From: CAVQAH01 sp963784195
Lineage (GTDB): Bacteria > Acidobacteriota > Vicinamibacteria > Vicinamibacterales > 2-12-FULL-66-21
Assembly (NCBI GenBank): GCA_963784195.1
Contig: CAWARA010000020.1
Span: 1,116,001-1,180,000 of the forward strand
Direction of reading: 5' to 3'
Length of the DNA stretch: 64,000 nt
The position numbers and the translations under genes were made by a program. Positions within the stretch are counted from its first letter, which is position 1. The number at the start of each line of letters is the position of its first letter. This document shows, in pieces, positions 38,218 to 48,866 of the stretch. The notes under the pieces are model-generated. The model saw nothing but the letters and a program-made list of their open reading frames with translations. It was not told where the DNA came from and did no database searches.

Positions 38218-40842
38218 CTATTCCGATCTGAGCGCTTGCAGGACGTCGACTCGTGACGCGCGTGCAGCCGGCATCAGAGACGCGAGGATGGCGGCGGCGG
38301 CGAGGACGGTGGCAGCGCCCAGAACGGGAAGTGCGCCGGGCAGGCTGATGTTCTTGACGTAACCATCCGCCACACGCGCAAACGTGTAGCCACCCACAGC
38401 TCCGGCGGCAATACCAATCGCCGCAATCAGCGCCCCCTCGGACAGGACTCCGACAAGCAAATGACGCGGCGACGATCCGACAGCCAGCCGAACGCCAAAC
38501 TCGCGCGTGCGAGCGTTCACCGAAAACGCCAGCACGCCTGCCACGCCAACGACGGCAATCAGGAGCGCGACGCTCGCGAATCCTGACAGCACGAACGCTT
38601 TGAGCCGCTCCGGGGCAAGCACCTCCGCGCGCACGTCCTCGAGCGTCGCCGCGCGCTCCACAGGTTGATCCGCGGACATCTCGCGGATTATCCCTGTCAC
38701 CGCAGGCACGAGCGCATACGGATCGCCGGCCGCATGCACGAACAAGCGGCCCGCCACGCGCATCTGTCGAACCGGGTGATAAATCGTGAGCGCCGGCCCC
38801 GGCACTACGTTCTCGTCGTCCACATCCGCAACGACGCCGACGATGCGTCGGGGCTGGGGCTTCCCGAGGAGTGGCTCCGTCCACCACATCTTCCGGTCGA
38901 CGGCGTCGCCGTCCGGAAACAGCCGCTGCGCGATGCTCTGGCTCACGATGACGACGGGCTCGCTGCCGGAACGGTCGTCGCTCGTAAAGTCGCGCCCGGC
39001 GAGTAGCGGCACGCCGAGAACCGCGAAGAAGTGAGGCGCGACGACGCGAAGACGCGCGTGCGGGTTCTCTTCGCCATCCGCCGGCGTGTATCCTTCAACC
39101 GCAAATTTGAAGCGCGGGAGAACGCCGGCATCACGCCACGGCACAAAGGTCCCGAGCGCAACACCCTCCACCTGCGGCAGCTTACCGATTCGCTGCGTGA
39201 GCTCATCGTAGAAGTCCATCTCCTGAGCGTTTCTGATGCCGAGCGCGGGTGTCGGCAGATCGAATGCCAGCACCTGCTGCAGGTTAAAGCCGGTGTTCGC
39301 CGTCTGCAATGCGACGAGCGTCGCGAGCAACGTGCCGGCGCCGGCGAGCAGCACGAACGAGAACGCAATCTGGACCGTCGCGAACACCCGTAATCGGCGG
39401 CTCGTCCCCGGCGTGATGCGGATGCTGCCACTGGTCAGCCCGAGCCCTGCGGATGCGTGCGACGACGGGAGACGCGGAATGTACGCAAGCAGCACGGCCG
39501 CAGCCAGCGCCAGGCCGGCACCAACCCAGAGAAGGCTTGCGTCGACGGTGACTTCGAGTGCACGGACGGAAAAACGCGACGCGTAGCCCGCAACCACGGT
39601 CACTAGCGGACGTGCCAGAAAAACGCCCAGCACCGCGCCCGCCCCGCAGAGGACGAGGCTCTCGGCAAGGAGCGTCCGCCGGAGCGCGGCGTGGCTCGCG
39701 CCAAGCGCAGCCCGCACGGCCAGTTCGCCTTCACGACGGACGGAGCGAGCCAGAATCAGGTTGGCGACGTTCGAGCAGGCAATGATGAAGACGATGCCGG
39801 CAGCGGCAAGGAGCACCAGCAGGATCGTTCGTGCCGGCGTCGTAATCTGATCGCGCAGCCGCGTGACGCTCACGCGAACGTCCGCTCGCGCCGAGTAGGC
39901 CTCGGAATGTTCACGCATCATCGCGGCGTGCACTTCGGTCAATTCGGTGCGCGCGTCTTCCAAAGAGGCGCCTGGCTTCAGCCGGCCGAACAGCTCGGTC
40001 ATGCGGTGCGTGCGTCCGGTGACCATCGTTGCATCGAGATGGTGCGGGCTCGTCACCACGTTCGCGATGATCTCGGTGGCGGCCGGATAAGGCACGGACG
40101 GTTCGAGAACGCCAACCACGGTGGCGCTTCGCGTCCCGAGGCTGATCGTCTTGCCGATGACCCTGGGATCGCTGTCGAGCGACGTGGTCCAGAAGCGATG
40201 TGTCAGTACCGCGACGCCAGCCGCCTCCGGACCATCGTCAGCGGCGTTCAGCAGCCGGCCGAGGACCGGCCGCAGTCCCATCACCTCGAAGTACGACCCG
40301 CTGACGACTCCCGCATGGACGAGGCGGGGGTCACCCAGCCCGAGCATCGTGAAGTCGATGGTCGAGAAATCACCGAACGCGCCGATAGTGGTGACGCGGG
40401 ATTTGAAATCGTCGATCTCGGGCACCGAGAACGTGATGTTCGCGGCGCCAAGCCCTGGAGCGCTCTGGCGGATGTAGACGAGCCGATCTTCTTCGCGATT
40501 GACCAGCGGACGCAGCAGGACGCCGCGAACGACGCTGAAGATCGCGGCGTTGGCTCCGATGCCGAGCGCGAGCGTCAACACGACCGTCGCCGCGAGACCC
40601 TTGACGCGCAGGAGGGAGCGAACGCCGATTCGCATTTCCTGCAAGAGATCGTGCGCCGCGTCCAGCCAGCGGCTGTGCCACACGCGGCGCATCGACTCGC
40701 GGGTCGCCGGGATGTAGCCGAACTCACGCAGCGCGGCGAGGCGCGCGGCTTCCGGATCCTCGCCGCGTTCGATCCGTTCTTTCACGCTGATCGCGAGGTG
40801 CCCGCGGATTTCCTCGTCCAGCTCGCGTTCGTCAGGGCGCAT
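38218..40842 (-). CDS. ADOP ABC permease (PadR-linked)
   Basis: An intact 874-residue permease. A cytoplasmic helical N-domain (ELDEEIRGHLAISVKERIER, LAALREFGYIPATRESMRRV) precedes the first helix VVLTLALGIGANAAIFSVV, then a MacB core, a middle membrane block (LVLLAAAGIVFIIACSNVA, SLVLCGAGAVLGVFLARP), a second core and a final block ending ARASRVDVLQALRSE. This duplicated MacB layout without a fused or adjacent ATPase defines the ADOP class. It starts 2 bp after the PadR stop. Usually repressed by its PadR partner; substrate unknown. Confidence 0.95.
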   Translation of the reverse strand: MRPDERELDEEIRGHLAISVKERIERGEDPEAARLAALREFGYIPATRESMRRVWHSRWLDAAHDLLQEMRIGVRSLLRVKGLAATVVLTLALGIGANAAIFSVVRGVLLRPLVNREEDRLVYIRQSAPGLGAANITFSVPEIDDFKSRVTTIGAFGDFSTIDFTMLGLGDPRLVHAGVVSGSYFEVMGLRPVLGRLLNAADDGPEAAGVAVLTHRFWTTSLDSDPRVIGKTISLGTRSATVVGVLEPSVPYPAATEIIANVVTSPHHLDATMVTGRTHRMTELFGRLKPGASLEDARTELTEVHAAMMREHSEAYSARADVRVSVTRLRDQITTPARTILLVLLAAAGIVFIIACSNVANLILARSVRREGELAVRAALGASHAALRRTLLAESLVLCGAGAVLGVFLARPLVTVVAGYASRFSVRALEVTVDASLLWVGAGLALAAAVLLAYIPRLPSSHASAGLGLTSGSIRITPGTSRRLRVFATVQIAFSFVLLAGAGTLLATLVALQTANTGFNLQQVLAFDLPTPALGIRNAQEMDFYDELTQRIGKLPQVEGVALGTFVPWRDAGVLPRFKFAVEGYTPADGEENPHARLRVVAPHFFAVLGVPLLAGRDFTSDDRSGSEPVVIVSQSIAQRLFPDGDAVDRKMWWTEPLLGKPQPRRIVGVVADVDDENVVPGPALTIYHPVRQMRVAGRLFVHAAGDPYALVPAVTGIIREMSADQPVERAATLEDVRAEVLAPERLKAFVLSGFASVALLIAVVGVAGVLAFSVNARTREFGVRLAVGSSPRHLLVGVLSEGALIAAIGIAAGAVGGYTFARVADGYVKNISLPGALPVLGAATVLAAAAILASLMPAARASRVDVLQALRSE

Positions 40843-40844
40843 GG

Positions 40845-41204
40845 CTACTCTTCCGCTGCCGGCGCGGGGTTCATGATGCGGCCGATGGCGTTGACCAGCT
40901 GAGACCAGCGGTCACGCTCGCGCAACAACTGAGCCTTTCCTGCGGCCGTCAGCTGGTAATACTTCGCTCGCTGGTTGGCCTCGCTCACGCCCCACTGGGA
41001 CTTCAGCCATCCGCGTTTTTCGAGGCGGTGAAGCGCTGGATACAGGGAGCCGGTCTCGACCTTGAGCAGATCGTCAGACTGGGTACGAATCGCCTGTCCG
41101 ATACCGTGGCCGTGCTGCGAGCCCCACTGAAGTGTCCGCAGAATGAGCATGTCGAGCGTGCCCTGGAGGAGTTCCAGGCGCTGGTCGTCTGGGGGTTTGG
41201 GCAT
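40845..41204 (-). CDS. PadR-family transcriptional regulator
   Basis: A 119-residue winged-helix repressor: LELLQGTLDMLILRTLQWG, HGHGIGQAIRTQSDDLLKVE, then TGSLYPALHRLEKRGWLKS (wing and recognition helix) and QRAKYYQLTAAGKAQLLRER. The start at 41204 matches the family; the longer open frame up to 41336 is low-complexity. There is no ribosome-binding site in front, and the operator below lies within 35 bases of the ATG, so the message may be leaderless and strongly self-repressed. First gene of the PadR-ADOP-propeller operon. Confidence 0.95.
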   Translation of the reverse strand: MPKPPDDQRLELLQGTLDMLILRTLQWGSQHGHGIGQAIRTQSDDLLKVETGSLYPALHRLEKRGWLKSQWGVSEANQRAKYYQLTAAGKAQLLRERDRWSQLVNAIGRIMNPAPAAEE

Positions 41205-41208
41205 AGTC

Positions 41209-41238
41209 GTAGACTGTCTACAGCTTGTAGACGTAGAC
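41209..41238. promoter_or_regulatory. PadR operator
   Basis: A perfect 17-bp palindrome GTCTACA-GCT-TGTAGAC (41216-41232) is flanked by two more GTAGAC words (41209-41214 and 41233-41238), directly upstream of the PadR start. Position and symmetry fit autoregulation; binding is inferred. Confidence 0.7.
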
Positions 41239-41429
41239 GGCCTACTGCGTGTTCCCGGATTCTTGGGGGGACCGCGACTCGATTGAGCACTCGATTCAGC
41301 GACTGACCGTTCCATTCGTCGCTCGGCCGTTCGCAATCCGTTGCGGCACCATCACGGGCGATACAGCATCTAAATAAGTAGGAGGTGACCCACGATCAAA
41401 CGTTGACGTGGGAGACACTTCCGGTCGTC

Positions 41430-41448
41430 AGCTCTCCTGGAGGGAGCT
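41430..41448 (+). promoter_or_regulatory. Hairpin covering the ribosome-binding site of the PEGA gene
   Basis: AGCTCTC-CTGGA-GGGAGCT folds with seven pairs (one G-U). The Shine-Dalgarno GGAGGG (41439-41444) is partly in the stem, so initiation could depend on melting this stem. Confidence 0.45.
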
Positions 41449-41451
41449 GTT

Positions 41452-42076
41452 ATGAAGCTCAACCGATTTATTCTCCCTACTGCCCTGCTTGCTACGTTAG
41501 CCATCGGTGCGGTGCCCGTTGAGGCTGCCCAGCACGGCGGCGCGTTCCACGGTGGTGGGGCTCACGGCTACAGTGGTGGAGTTCACGGCGGTGAATTCCA
41601 CGGTTCGGCTCACGGTGCATTTCATGGTGGGCACGTTCGTCCGCAAGCTGTTCCCCGAGTTCATACCCGGAACACGTTTCACGGAAGCGCACTTCAATCA
41701 TGCATTCGTAAACGGATTCAGGTTCCGTCCTCGGGTGGGCGTCGGTTTCGGCGTCTTTCTTGGCTACCCATTCGGGTATCCGTACTACGACCCATGGGCT
41801 TATTGGAACTATCCGGTCGGGCCGCTGACCTACGTTCCTGGCCAGGGGTACGGTGGCATCAGCTTCTCAATCTCGCCTGCTGACGCGAGTGTCACTGTTG
41901 ACGGGATCTACGCGGGCGTCGTCGACCAGTACGACAATCCGCAGAGCCCGCTGAACCTGCCACCTGGAGAGCATCGCATCACGATCGAGGCTCCGGGATA
42001 CAAGACGCTCGACTTCAACGTCAACGTCGAGCGTGGCGAGGTCCTTCCTTACGCGGGTGATCTGCAGCACGACTGA
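41452..42076 (+). CDS. Secreted Gly/His-rich PEGA-domain protein (one frameshift)
   Basis: About 207 residues after correction. A leader (FILPTALLATLAIGAVPVEA) precedes a His/Gly repeat zone (FHGG, GYSGGVHGGEFHGS), suited to metal binding. The first frame then fails between about 41670 and 41690. The neighbouring frame continues FNHAFVNGFRFRPRVGVGFG, a Tyr/Pro-rich stretch (YPFGYPYYDPWAYW) and a PEGA domain (SISPADASVTVDGIYAG, LPPGEHRITIEAPGYKTLD). PEGA modules are surface beta-sandwich domains. A strong hairpin follows the stop. The exact extra base is unresolved; a TTT run near 41678 is a candidate. Confidence 0.82.
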
Positions 42077-42091
42077 CTGATCACTCGAACT

Positions 42092-42122
42092 GCGGCCGAG
42101 TCCGGAAATTCGACTCGGCCGC
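42092..42122 (+). terminator. Strong hairpin, likely terminator of the PEGA gene
   Basis: GCGGCCGAGTC pairs with GACTCGGCCGC (11 of 11) around a nine-base loop, 16 bases after the stop codon. It lacks a long T run, so termination is likely but not certain. Confidence 0.65.
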
Positions 42123-42139
42123 GGTTACTTCTTCAAGCT

Positions 42140-42235
42140 TCAAGCCTCAGCTCGCAGCGCAACGACAGGATCCACCTGCGAAGCCCGCCGCGCCGGAACG
42201 TAGGTGGCCAGAAGCGCCACGGCCGCACAGCTGTG
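42140..42235 (-). pseudogene. Remnant of an ADOP permease 3' end
   Basis: On the minus strand the sequence reads AVALLATYVPARRASQVDP then VVALRAEA and stop (TGA at 42140-42142), the characteristic ADOP C-terminus. Upstream of about 42235 the similarity ends at a 12-bp palindrome GCACAGCTGTGC (42225-42236). Only some 30 codons survive, in a gap where no permease gene remains. Confidence 0.75.
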
Positions 42236-42303
42236 CTGACACAGTGACAGGCGAACCCATGATGTAACATTCATGGTTTCCACCGATTCATCAGGAGCGA
42301 CAT

Positions 42304-43712
42304 GTGACAGCCATGGATCTCATCGATCGTCTCGCCGGCCATCAGACGCTCGGCGGGGCGCCGCGTGAGGAGCTTGCATGGCTGGCTGCTCATGGTTCGC
42401 TCCGCCAGCTCGACGAGGGCGAGGTGCTGACGGCGAAGGGCGAGCCGGTGTTGGGCCTCTTCATCGTCCTGTCGGGCCGAATCGCCATCTACATCGACCG
42501 CGGCGCAGGGCGTCACAAGCTGACGGAGTGGAGCGCCGGCGATGTGACAGGCATGCTCCCCTACTCGCGCCTCGTCAGCCCGCCGGGTGACTCGGTCGCT
42601 CAGGAACTATCCGAGATCTTCGCGGTCCCTCGCGAGGATCTCGCCGGGATGATTCGTGAGTGCCATGAGCTCACGTCAATCCTCGTGCACAAGATGCTCG
42701 ATCGCAGCAAGCAGTTCACGTCGAGCGCCCTGCAGGACGAGAAGATGGTCTCGCTGGGAAAGCTGTCCGCCGGCCTTGCCCACGAGCTCAACAATCCAGT
42801 CGCCGCTATCGAGCGCAGCGCCGCGCTGCTCGAGGATCGCCTCGACGAGGCCGAGCAGGCGACACGCGCGCTGGGGGCCTCGCGGCTGACGGATGCACAA
42901 CTCGCGGCCCTCGACACGGTGCGCTCCTCGTGCCTGGTACGTGTGCCAGGTGTCCTCTCTCCGATCCAGCAGGCGGAGCGTGAAGACGCCATCACCGACT
43001 GGCTCGCGGATCATGGCGTCGACGGCGCCGTCGCGGGCCCGCTTGCCGAAACCGCCGTGACGCTCGGCGCGCTCGAACGAGTTGCCGCCGAGATCGATGG
43101 CCCGCCGCTCGTTGCGGCTCTCAGGTCGGTCGCAGCCGGATGCTCGGTTCGAGTGATCGCATCCGAGATTCAGGAGGCGGCCACACGCATTTCCGGTCTG
43201 GTCATGGCCATCAAGGGATTCACGCACATGGATCAGGCGACCGTGGCTGAGCCTGTGAACCTTGCGGGAAGCCTGGCCAACACGGTCGCCGTTCTGAACT
43301 CAAAGGCGCGATCGAAATCGGTCGCCGTCACGGTCGATGTGGACCCGGATCTCCCACGGGTTCGTGGCTTCGTCGGAGAGCTCAATCAGATCTGGGCGAA
43401 CCTGATCGACAACGCGCTCGATGCCGTCCCCGACTCCGGTCGCGTCGACGTGACAGCACATCGCGACCGGCAGCACATCGTCGTGCGCATCGTCGACAAC
43501 GGGCCGGGAATTCCGGCTGAGATCCGCGACCGGGTGTTCGAACCGTTTTTCACGACGAAGCCAGTCGGGAAAGGCACCGGTTTGGGCCTCGATATCGTGC
43601 AGCGGCTCGTCATCCACAACGATGCCGAGATCGAGGTCGACACCGCTCCGGGCCGCACTGAGTTTCGCGTCCGCCTCCCGCTCGCCGAGGGTGATGGAGC
43701 CGAAGGACGGCG

Positions 43713-43716
<4 letters not shown>
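42304..43716 (+). CDS. Histidine kinase with cyclic-nucleotide-binding-type sensor
   Basis: A 470-residue cytosolic sensor kinase. Residues about 5-125 form a cNMP-binding-like beta-roll (LRQLDEGEVLTAKGEPVLGL, VLSGRIAIYID, WSAGDVTGMLPYS), the fold of Crp. The kinase core has HisKA with SAGLAHELNNPVAAIERSAA, N box QIWANLIDNALDAVPDSG, VDNGPGIPAEIRDRVFEPFF and GKGTGLGLDIVQRL. GTG 42304 has AGGAGCG eight bases upstream; the ATG at 42313 is possible. A CCATGA-N8-TCATGG repeat at 42257-42276 lies just upstream. It overlaps the receiver-flavoprotein fusion by 4 bases, its evident partner. Confidence 0.92.
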
Positions 43717-45371
<1,655 letters not shown>

Positions 45372-46184
45372 TCAGCCCTTGCGGCTTACCGCCAGCAGGT
45401 GAGCGCTGGCACCGAGCATGCTGGGTTCTTCCTCGACTCGCCGTAACAAATCCATGAGTTGCTGACGGGTACTCGGCTCGTCGAGCCACGTGTCAACGTT
45501 CGGGATGAGCCATGCGGGCCCTTCCACCGCCAGGACGGTCAGTGGCTCGAACCCCCCGCGTTCGAGCTCGGGGACGATCTCGTCGGGCCGATGAAAATAG
45601 GCCGTCGTGAACCAATCCGGCCGTTCCGTCGGGTTGCGATGCTGGCCAGTTGTCAGGTCGCTATCCACGATCGAGGCGAAAGAGGGGTCGAGCAGCGTCT
45701 CGCGCTTGAACCCGTCGCTCATCGACGCGAATCTCGAGATGTACGCCGCGATGAGGACGCCTCCTGGAAGGAGCACTCGGCTCGCTTCCGTGAGTGCGCG
45801 GGTTCTCGCCTCAGCGTCGACCAGGTGATACATGGGGCCGAGCATGACGACCGCAGCGAACGTGCCGTCGTCAAACGCGAGTTGCCGTGCATCGCCGCAG
45901 GTCGCGCTGCGGAGCGGCGCAGCGGCATCTCGCGATAAGGTCTCGGCTCGCGACACGTGCAGCGGCACCGGATCGACGAGATCCACCTCGTAGCCAGCCG
46001 CCGCCAGCGGCAGCGCGTACACACCCGTGCCACCACCCACGTCCAGCACGCGGGCCGGCGTGGCCGGCAGAAAACGCTGCAGCATCTCCCACGTACGCAA
46101 GCGCTCCAGACGGCCCAGAGAACTGCTGAGCCGATGCTCTTCCTGCCCGGCGCTGTAGTAATCGAGAATCTCGTTCGATGTCAT
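45372..46184 (-). CDS. Class I SAM-dependent methyltransferase
   Basis: A 270-residue methyltransferase. Motif I is RVLDVGGGTGVYALPLAAAG, then VDLVDPVPLHVSRAE, motif post-I FDDGTFAAVVMLGPMYHL and LLPGGVLIAAYISRF. ATG 46184 (MTSNEILDYYSAGQEEHRL) gives the usual family start; the frame is open further upstream to 46343 without family similarity. It converges exactly on the flavoprotein fusion (stops adjoin at 45371/45372). The start region is overlapped by the run-on of the DinB frame. Substrate unknown. Confidence 0.88.
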   Translation of the reverse strand: MTSNEILDYYSAGQEEHRLSSSLGRLERLRTWEMLQRFLPATPARVLDVGGGTGVYALPLAAAGYEVDLVDPVPLHVSRAETLSRDAAAPLRSATCGDARQLAFDDGTFAAVVMLGPMYHLVDAEARTRALTEASRVLLPGGVLIAAYISRFASMSDGFKRETLLDPSFASIVDSDLTTGQHRNPTERPDWFTTAYFHRPDEIVPELERGGFEPLTVLAVEGPAWLIPNVDTWLDEPSTRQQLMDLLRRVEEEPSMLGASAHLLAVSRKG

Positions 46185-46830
46185 GCCTCGCCAACCAATC
46201 TGAACCTCCAACTTCACGCCGCGAGCAGGGGCGGCGGACGTTAGACCTGGGAAGTATCGATCGCTCAGCCGCCTGACGCACGCGCCAGGCCTGCCACAAA
46301 TGTCGACGCGAATGGGCCGCAAGGACGTGCAGCCCCGTCGCAAGACTGAAGCGAACTCCGCGGATGAACGGATTCGGGAAGCGCACGCCCGCGAGATCGA
46401 TGTCAGCGTACGTTCTCAGAAACGTACGCACTTCGTCCTGAGATGCCAGGAACCCCGTCGCTGCATCGCTGAGTGCGGGCGCCGTCCTGGGCCGAATGGT
46501 GCGTGGAGCTTTCGACTTGAGGCGCGGTTTCACGGGAGGTTCGAGATACGACACGAACCACCCGCCGATGAGACCTGGTGTTGCCGGACCACGCCGCCCA
46601 CGGCCGGCACTGAGTGCTCGGGCCGCGGAAGGCTGCATGGCGCCAAGGTACACGCGGTTGGCAGTCGCCAGGTGGTCGAGACACTCGGCAACGCTCCATG
46701 ACCCAGGCTCCGATCGCCAGGCGCCTCGCGCCTCGGACAGGCCGTCCACCAGCTTCCGTGCGTCACGCGCTGATGCCTGGAGAGCCTCGTCCAACGCCTG
46801 AAGATCCGCAGGGAGCACGCCCATCTCCAT
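45871..46830 (-). CDS. DinB-superfamily protein with run-on 3' end
   Basis: The first ~190 residues (46830 down to about 46260) are a DinB/YfiT-like four-helix protein: DARKLVDGLSEARGAWR, PGSWSVAECLDHLATANRVY with the first His, FNPFIRG-type centre (VRFPNPFIRGVRFS) and HVLAAHSRRHLWQAWRV with the two later His. Family members end within ten residues of that point. Here the frame stays open for another 130 codons across the methyltransferase start in an Arg-rich, non-family sequence, so a stop has probably been lost to an indel near 46265. The functional gene is likely about 46260-46830. Confidence 0.75.
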   Translation of the reverse strand: MEMGVLPADLQALDEALQASARDARKLVDGLSEARGAWRSEPGSWSVAECLDHLATANRVYLGAMQPSAARALSAGRGRRGPATPGLIGGWFVSYLEPPVKPRLKSKAPRTIRPRTAPALSDAATGFLASQDEVRTFLRTYADIDLAGVRFPNPFIRGVRFSLATGLHVLAAHSRRHLWQAWRVRQAAERSILPRSNVRRPCSRREVGGSDWLARHDIERDSRLLQRRAGRASAQQFSGPSGALAYVGDAAAFSAGHAGPRAGRGWWHGCVRAAAGGGWLRGGSRRSGAAARVASRDLIARCRCAAPQRDLRRCTATRV

Positions 46831-46880
46831 ACCCTAGAGTACGAAACGTGGAACTGTCATCTTGATGTGGGACAGACGCG

Positions 46881-47867
46881 CTACTGGCCCCGCACGGGAT
46901 CGCGGGGAACGCCTTCTTTCGTGATCCTCACGGGACGGATGAACCCCTTCTCATCGAACTGCAGCTCGTCGATGCACACAACGCGATGATTCCGATCTGT
47001 CTCGCCGAGGGGCCGGCGATGATAGACGATGTACCAGCGGCCGGACTTCGGGCCCTGGAGAACAGAGTGATGACCCGCGCCAGTGGCCACTGCCGGATCC
47101 TGCTGCAGGATCTTGTCAACTCGTTCGAATGGCCCGAAAGGTGACGTGCCGACGGCGTACGCCACGGCATAGTTCGGGCCGGTCCAGCCTCCTTCAGACC
47201 ACATGAAGTAGTACTTGCCGTCCTTCAACAGCATGAACGCGCCTTCCACGTAGCCCTGCGGCGTGATCTCCTTGAACGTCGTCCCGTCAGGGAACGGGAC
47301 GAAGCCGGTGAAGTCATCGTTCAGTTTGGCGATGTTGCAATGTCGCCAACCGCCATAGACGATGTAGTACGAGTTGTCGCGATCTTTGAAGACGAACTGA
47401 TCGATGGGTTGGGCGCCGTTGTGGAAACGATCGATCAACGGTTTGCCCAGATAGTCTTCAAAGGGTCCCTGCGGCTGCCTGGCACGGGCGACACCGATCC
47501 CGCCGACCTGTTGATCGTTCTGAATGTCGTTCGCGCCAAAGAACAGGTAGTACCAGCCGTCCTTCTCCACGACCGACGGCGCCCACAATGCGCGTTTCGC
47601 CCATCGCACATTCGCGATGTCCAGAATGCGCGAATGCTTCTCCCACATGACGAGGTCGTCGGACGAGAACGCATCCATGAACACTTGCTGATCGTAAGGC
47701 GCCGAGTACGTCGGATAGATCCAGTACCGATTCGCAAACACGTGCGCTTCAGGGTCGGCATACCACCCGGGCACAATCGGATTGCCCGAACGAACCGACT
47801 GCGACGATGCGCCGGCGGTGAGTAACGCCAGGCAGGCGACAACCCACGCGCGCAGATATCGGGTCAT
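46881..47867 (-). CDS. Glycoside hydrolase family 43-type enzyme
   Basis: A 328-residue exported five-bladed propeller hydrolase, likely an arabinosidase or xylosidase. Leader WVVACLALLTAGASSQ is followed by the family order of acids: base Asp in WYADPEAHVF, pKa-tuning Asp in QPIDQFVF and acid Glu in YVEGAFMLLKDGKYYFMWSE. Other GH43 marks are RALWAPSVVEKDGWYYLFF and GHHSVLQGPKSGRWYIVYHR. Start 47867 (MTRYLRAW) gives the leader; the longer open frame is unlikely. With the sulfatases it points to degradation of plant or microbial polysaccharides. No transporter or regulator is attached. Confidence 0.9.
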   Translation of the reverse strand: MTRYLRAWVVACLALLTAGASSQSVRSGNPIVPGWYADPEAHVFANRYWIYPTYSAPYDQQVFMDAFSSDDLVMWEKHSRILDIANVRWAKRALWAPSVVEKDGWYYLFFGANDIQNDQQVGGIGVARARQPQGPFEDYLGKPLIDRFHNGAQPIDQFVFKDRDNSYYIVYGGWRHCNIAKLNDDFTGFVPFPDGTTFKEITPQGYVEGAFMLLKDGKYYFMWSEGGWTGPNYAVAYAVGTSPFGPFERVDKILQQDPAVATGAGHHSVLQGPKSGRWYIVYHRRPLGETDRNHRVVCIDELQFDEKGFIRPVRITKEGVPRDPVRGQ

Positions 47868-48075
47868 GTCAAACGCTCCGCAAGAACCAGGTGAGCATCG
47901 ATTCGAAATCTGAATGCACGATTCGCGGAGGATACACTGACGCCTCGATTTGTCCCACATGAGTGCTGTTCATCCCGTCCTTTCCCGGTGATACCGGCAG
48001 AAGGGTTTCGACCTGCTCCTTCCTATCAAAGTGAAGGGTGCAGGCAAACACCAGTCTGAAACGAAAGGTACGGAG

Positions 48076-48600
48076 ATGTTGAAACAGGCAGCAATCATTC
48101 TGTCGGCCGTGGCATTCGCACATATCGGGGGAGACTCCAACGTTCTGGCCAGGTTCAAAGGCGGCATTGGTGTCCAACCCGTCTTGAACGTAGCCGGAAC
48201 GCCCAACCCCGACGGCACGTTCCCGAACGTCGTGCGAAACATCGTACGAGGCGTTCGGCCGGCGGGGCCCTGGAGGATCGCCGATCTCACGGCCACTGTC
48301 TTCTCGGACGGTAGAATCAAAGTGAAAGGCCGGGGATTACTTCTGGCGGCTGGCGACAGCATCGGGCAGAACGCCAACCAAAGCGTCTTCGCGACGTTGA
48401 TCTGCGAGCCTTCTGGCTCCTTCGTCGAACGCAACACGACCTTGACCGGCGTTCCGCTCGAGCCGAACGGCGATTTTCGCATCGACGACGTACTTGATCC
48501 TGCGCCATCTGAATGCGCCAGCCCGGTCCTCCTCATTCGCAACACTGGAGGATTCTGGTTCGCAGCAGGAGTCCCCGCATTCGCAGACGACGAAGACTGA
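48076..48600 (+). CDS. Secreted protein of unknown function
   Basis: A 174-residue protein with an N-terminal leader (MLKQAAIILSAVAFAHIGG) and a beta-rich mature part (GPWRIADLTATVFSDGRIKV, KGRGLLLAAGDSIGQNANQS, FATLICEPSGSFVERNTT, LLIRNTGGFWFAAGVPAF). It has two Cys that could pair. GGTACGGAG precedes ATG 48076. I recognise similarity in style to other acidobacterial exported proteins but no named domain. Divergent from the GH43 gene with about 210 bp between; a strong terminator follows. Confidence 0.72.
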   Translation: MLKQAAIILSAVAFAHIGGDSNVLARFKGGIGVQPVLNVAGTPNPDGTFPNVVRNIVRGVRPAGPWRIADLTATVFSDGRIKVKGRGLLLAAGDSIGQNANQSVFATLICEPSGSFVERNTTLTGVPLEPNGDFRIDDVLDPAPSECASPVLLIRNTGGFWFAAGVPAFADDED

Positions 48601-48611
48601 CCGCGCTGACG

Positions 48612-48642
48612 GCCGCTCTCCTTGACAGATTAGGAGAGCGGC
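48612..48642 (+). terminator. Terminator hairpin 1 after the secreted protein gene
   Basis: GCCGCTCTCCT pairs fully with AGGAGAGCGGC around a nine-base loop, 11 bases past the stop codon. No T run. Confidence 0.65.
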
Positions 48643-48649
48643 GGTCATA

Positions 48650-48675
48650 CTTCTCCTGAGTTTGATTAGGAGAAG
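48650..48675 (+). terminator. Terminator hairpin 2
   Basis: CTTCTCCT pairs with AGGAGAAG around a ten-base loop containing GATT, like the loop of hairpin 1 eight bases before; the second looks like a diverged copy of the first. Confidence 0.5.
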
Positions 48676-48680
48676 CTGAA

Positions 48681-48836
48681 TGGGCCCCCCATTTGCTCCT
48701 CAGCATCTTCGGACGGGCGACGCGACAGCTTGCACTGGGACTGCTCGTTGGCGCCCTGCTGTCCGCCGGAGTCTTTCAGAACACTGACTTCACGATCCGC
48801 CAGGCGACAACGCTGACGTCGATCGTTGCCCGACGG
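48681..48836 (+). pseudogene. Remnant of an ADOP permease C-terminal helix region
   Basis: Plus-strand reading gives LLLSIFGRATRQLALGLLVG, ALLSAGVFQNTDFTIRQATT and LTSIVA. This is the second-last helix region of a permease of the ADOP class, where the usual continuation is a further helix and a GPARR-type end. Similarity stops abruptly after IVA and no start exists upstream. About 50 codons remain between the double hairpin and soxR. Confidence 0.65.
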
Positions 48837-48866
48837 GTAGCGGCGCGGCCGGGACAGCTAGCTAGG

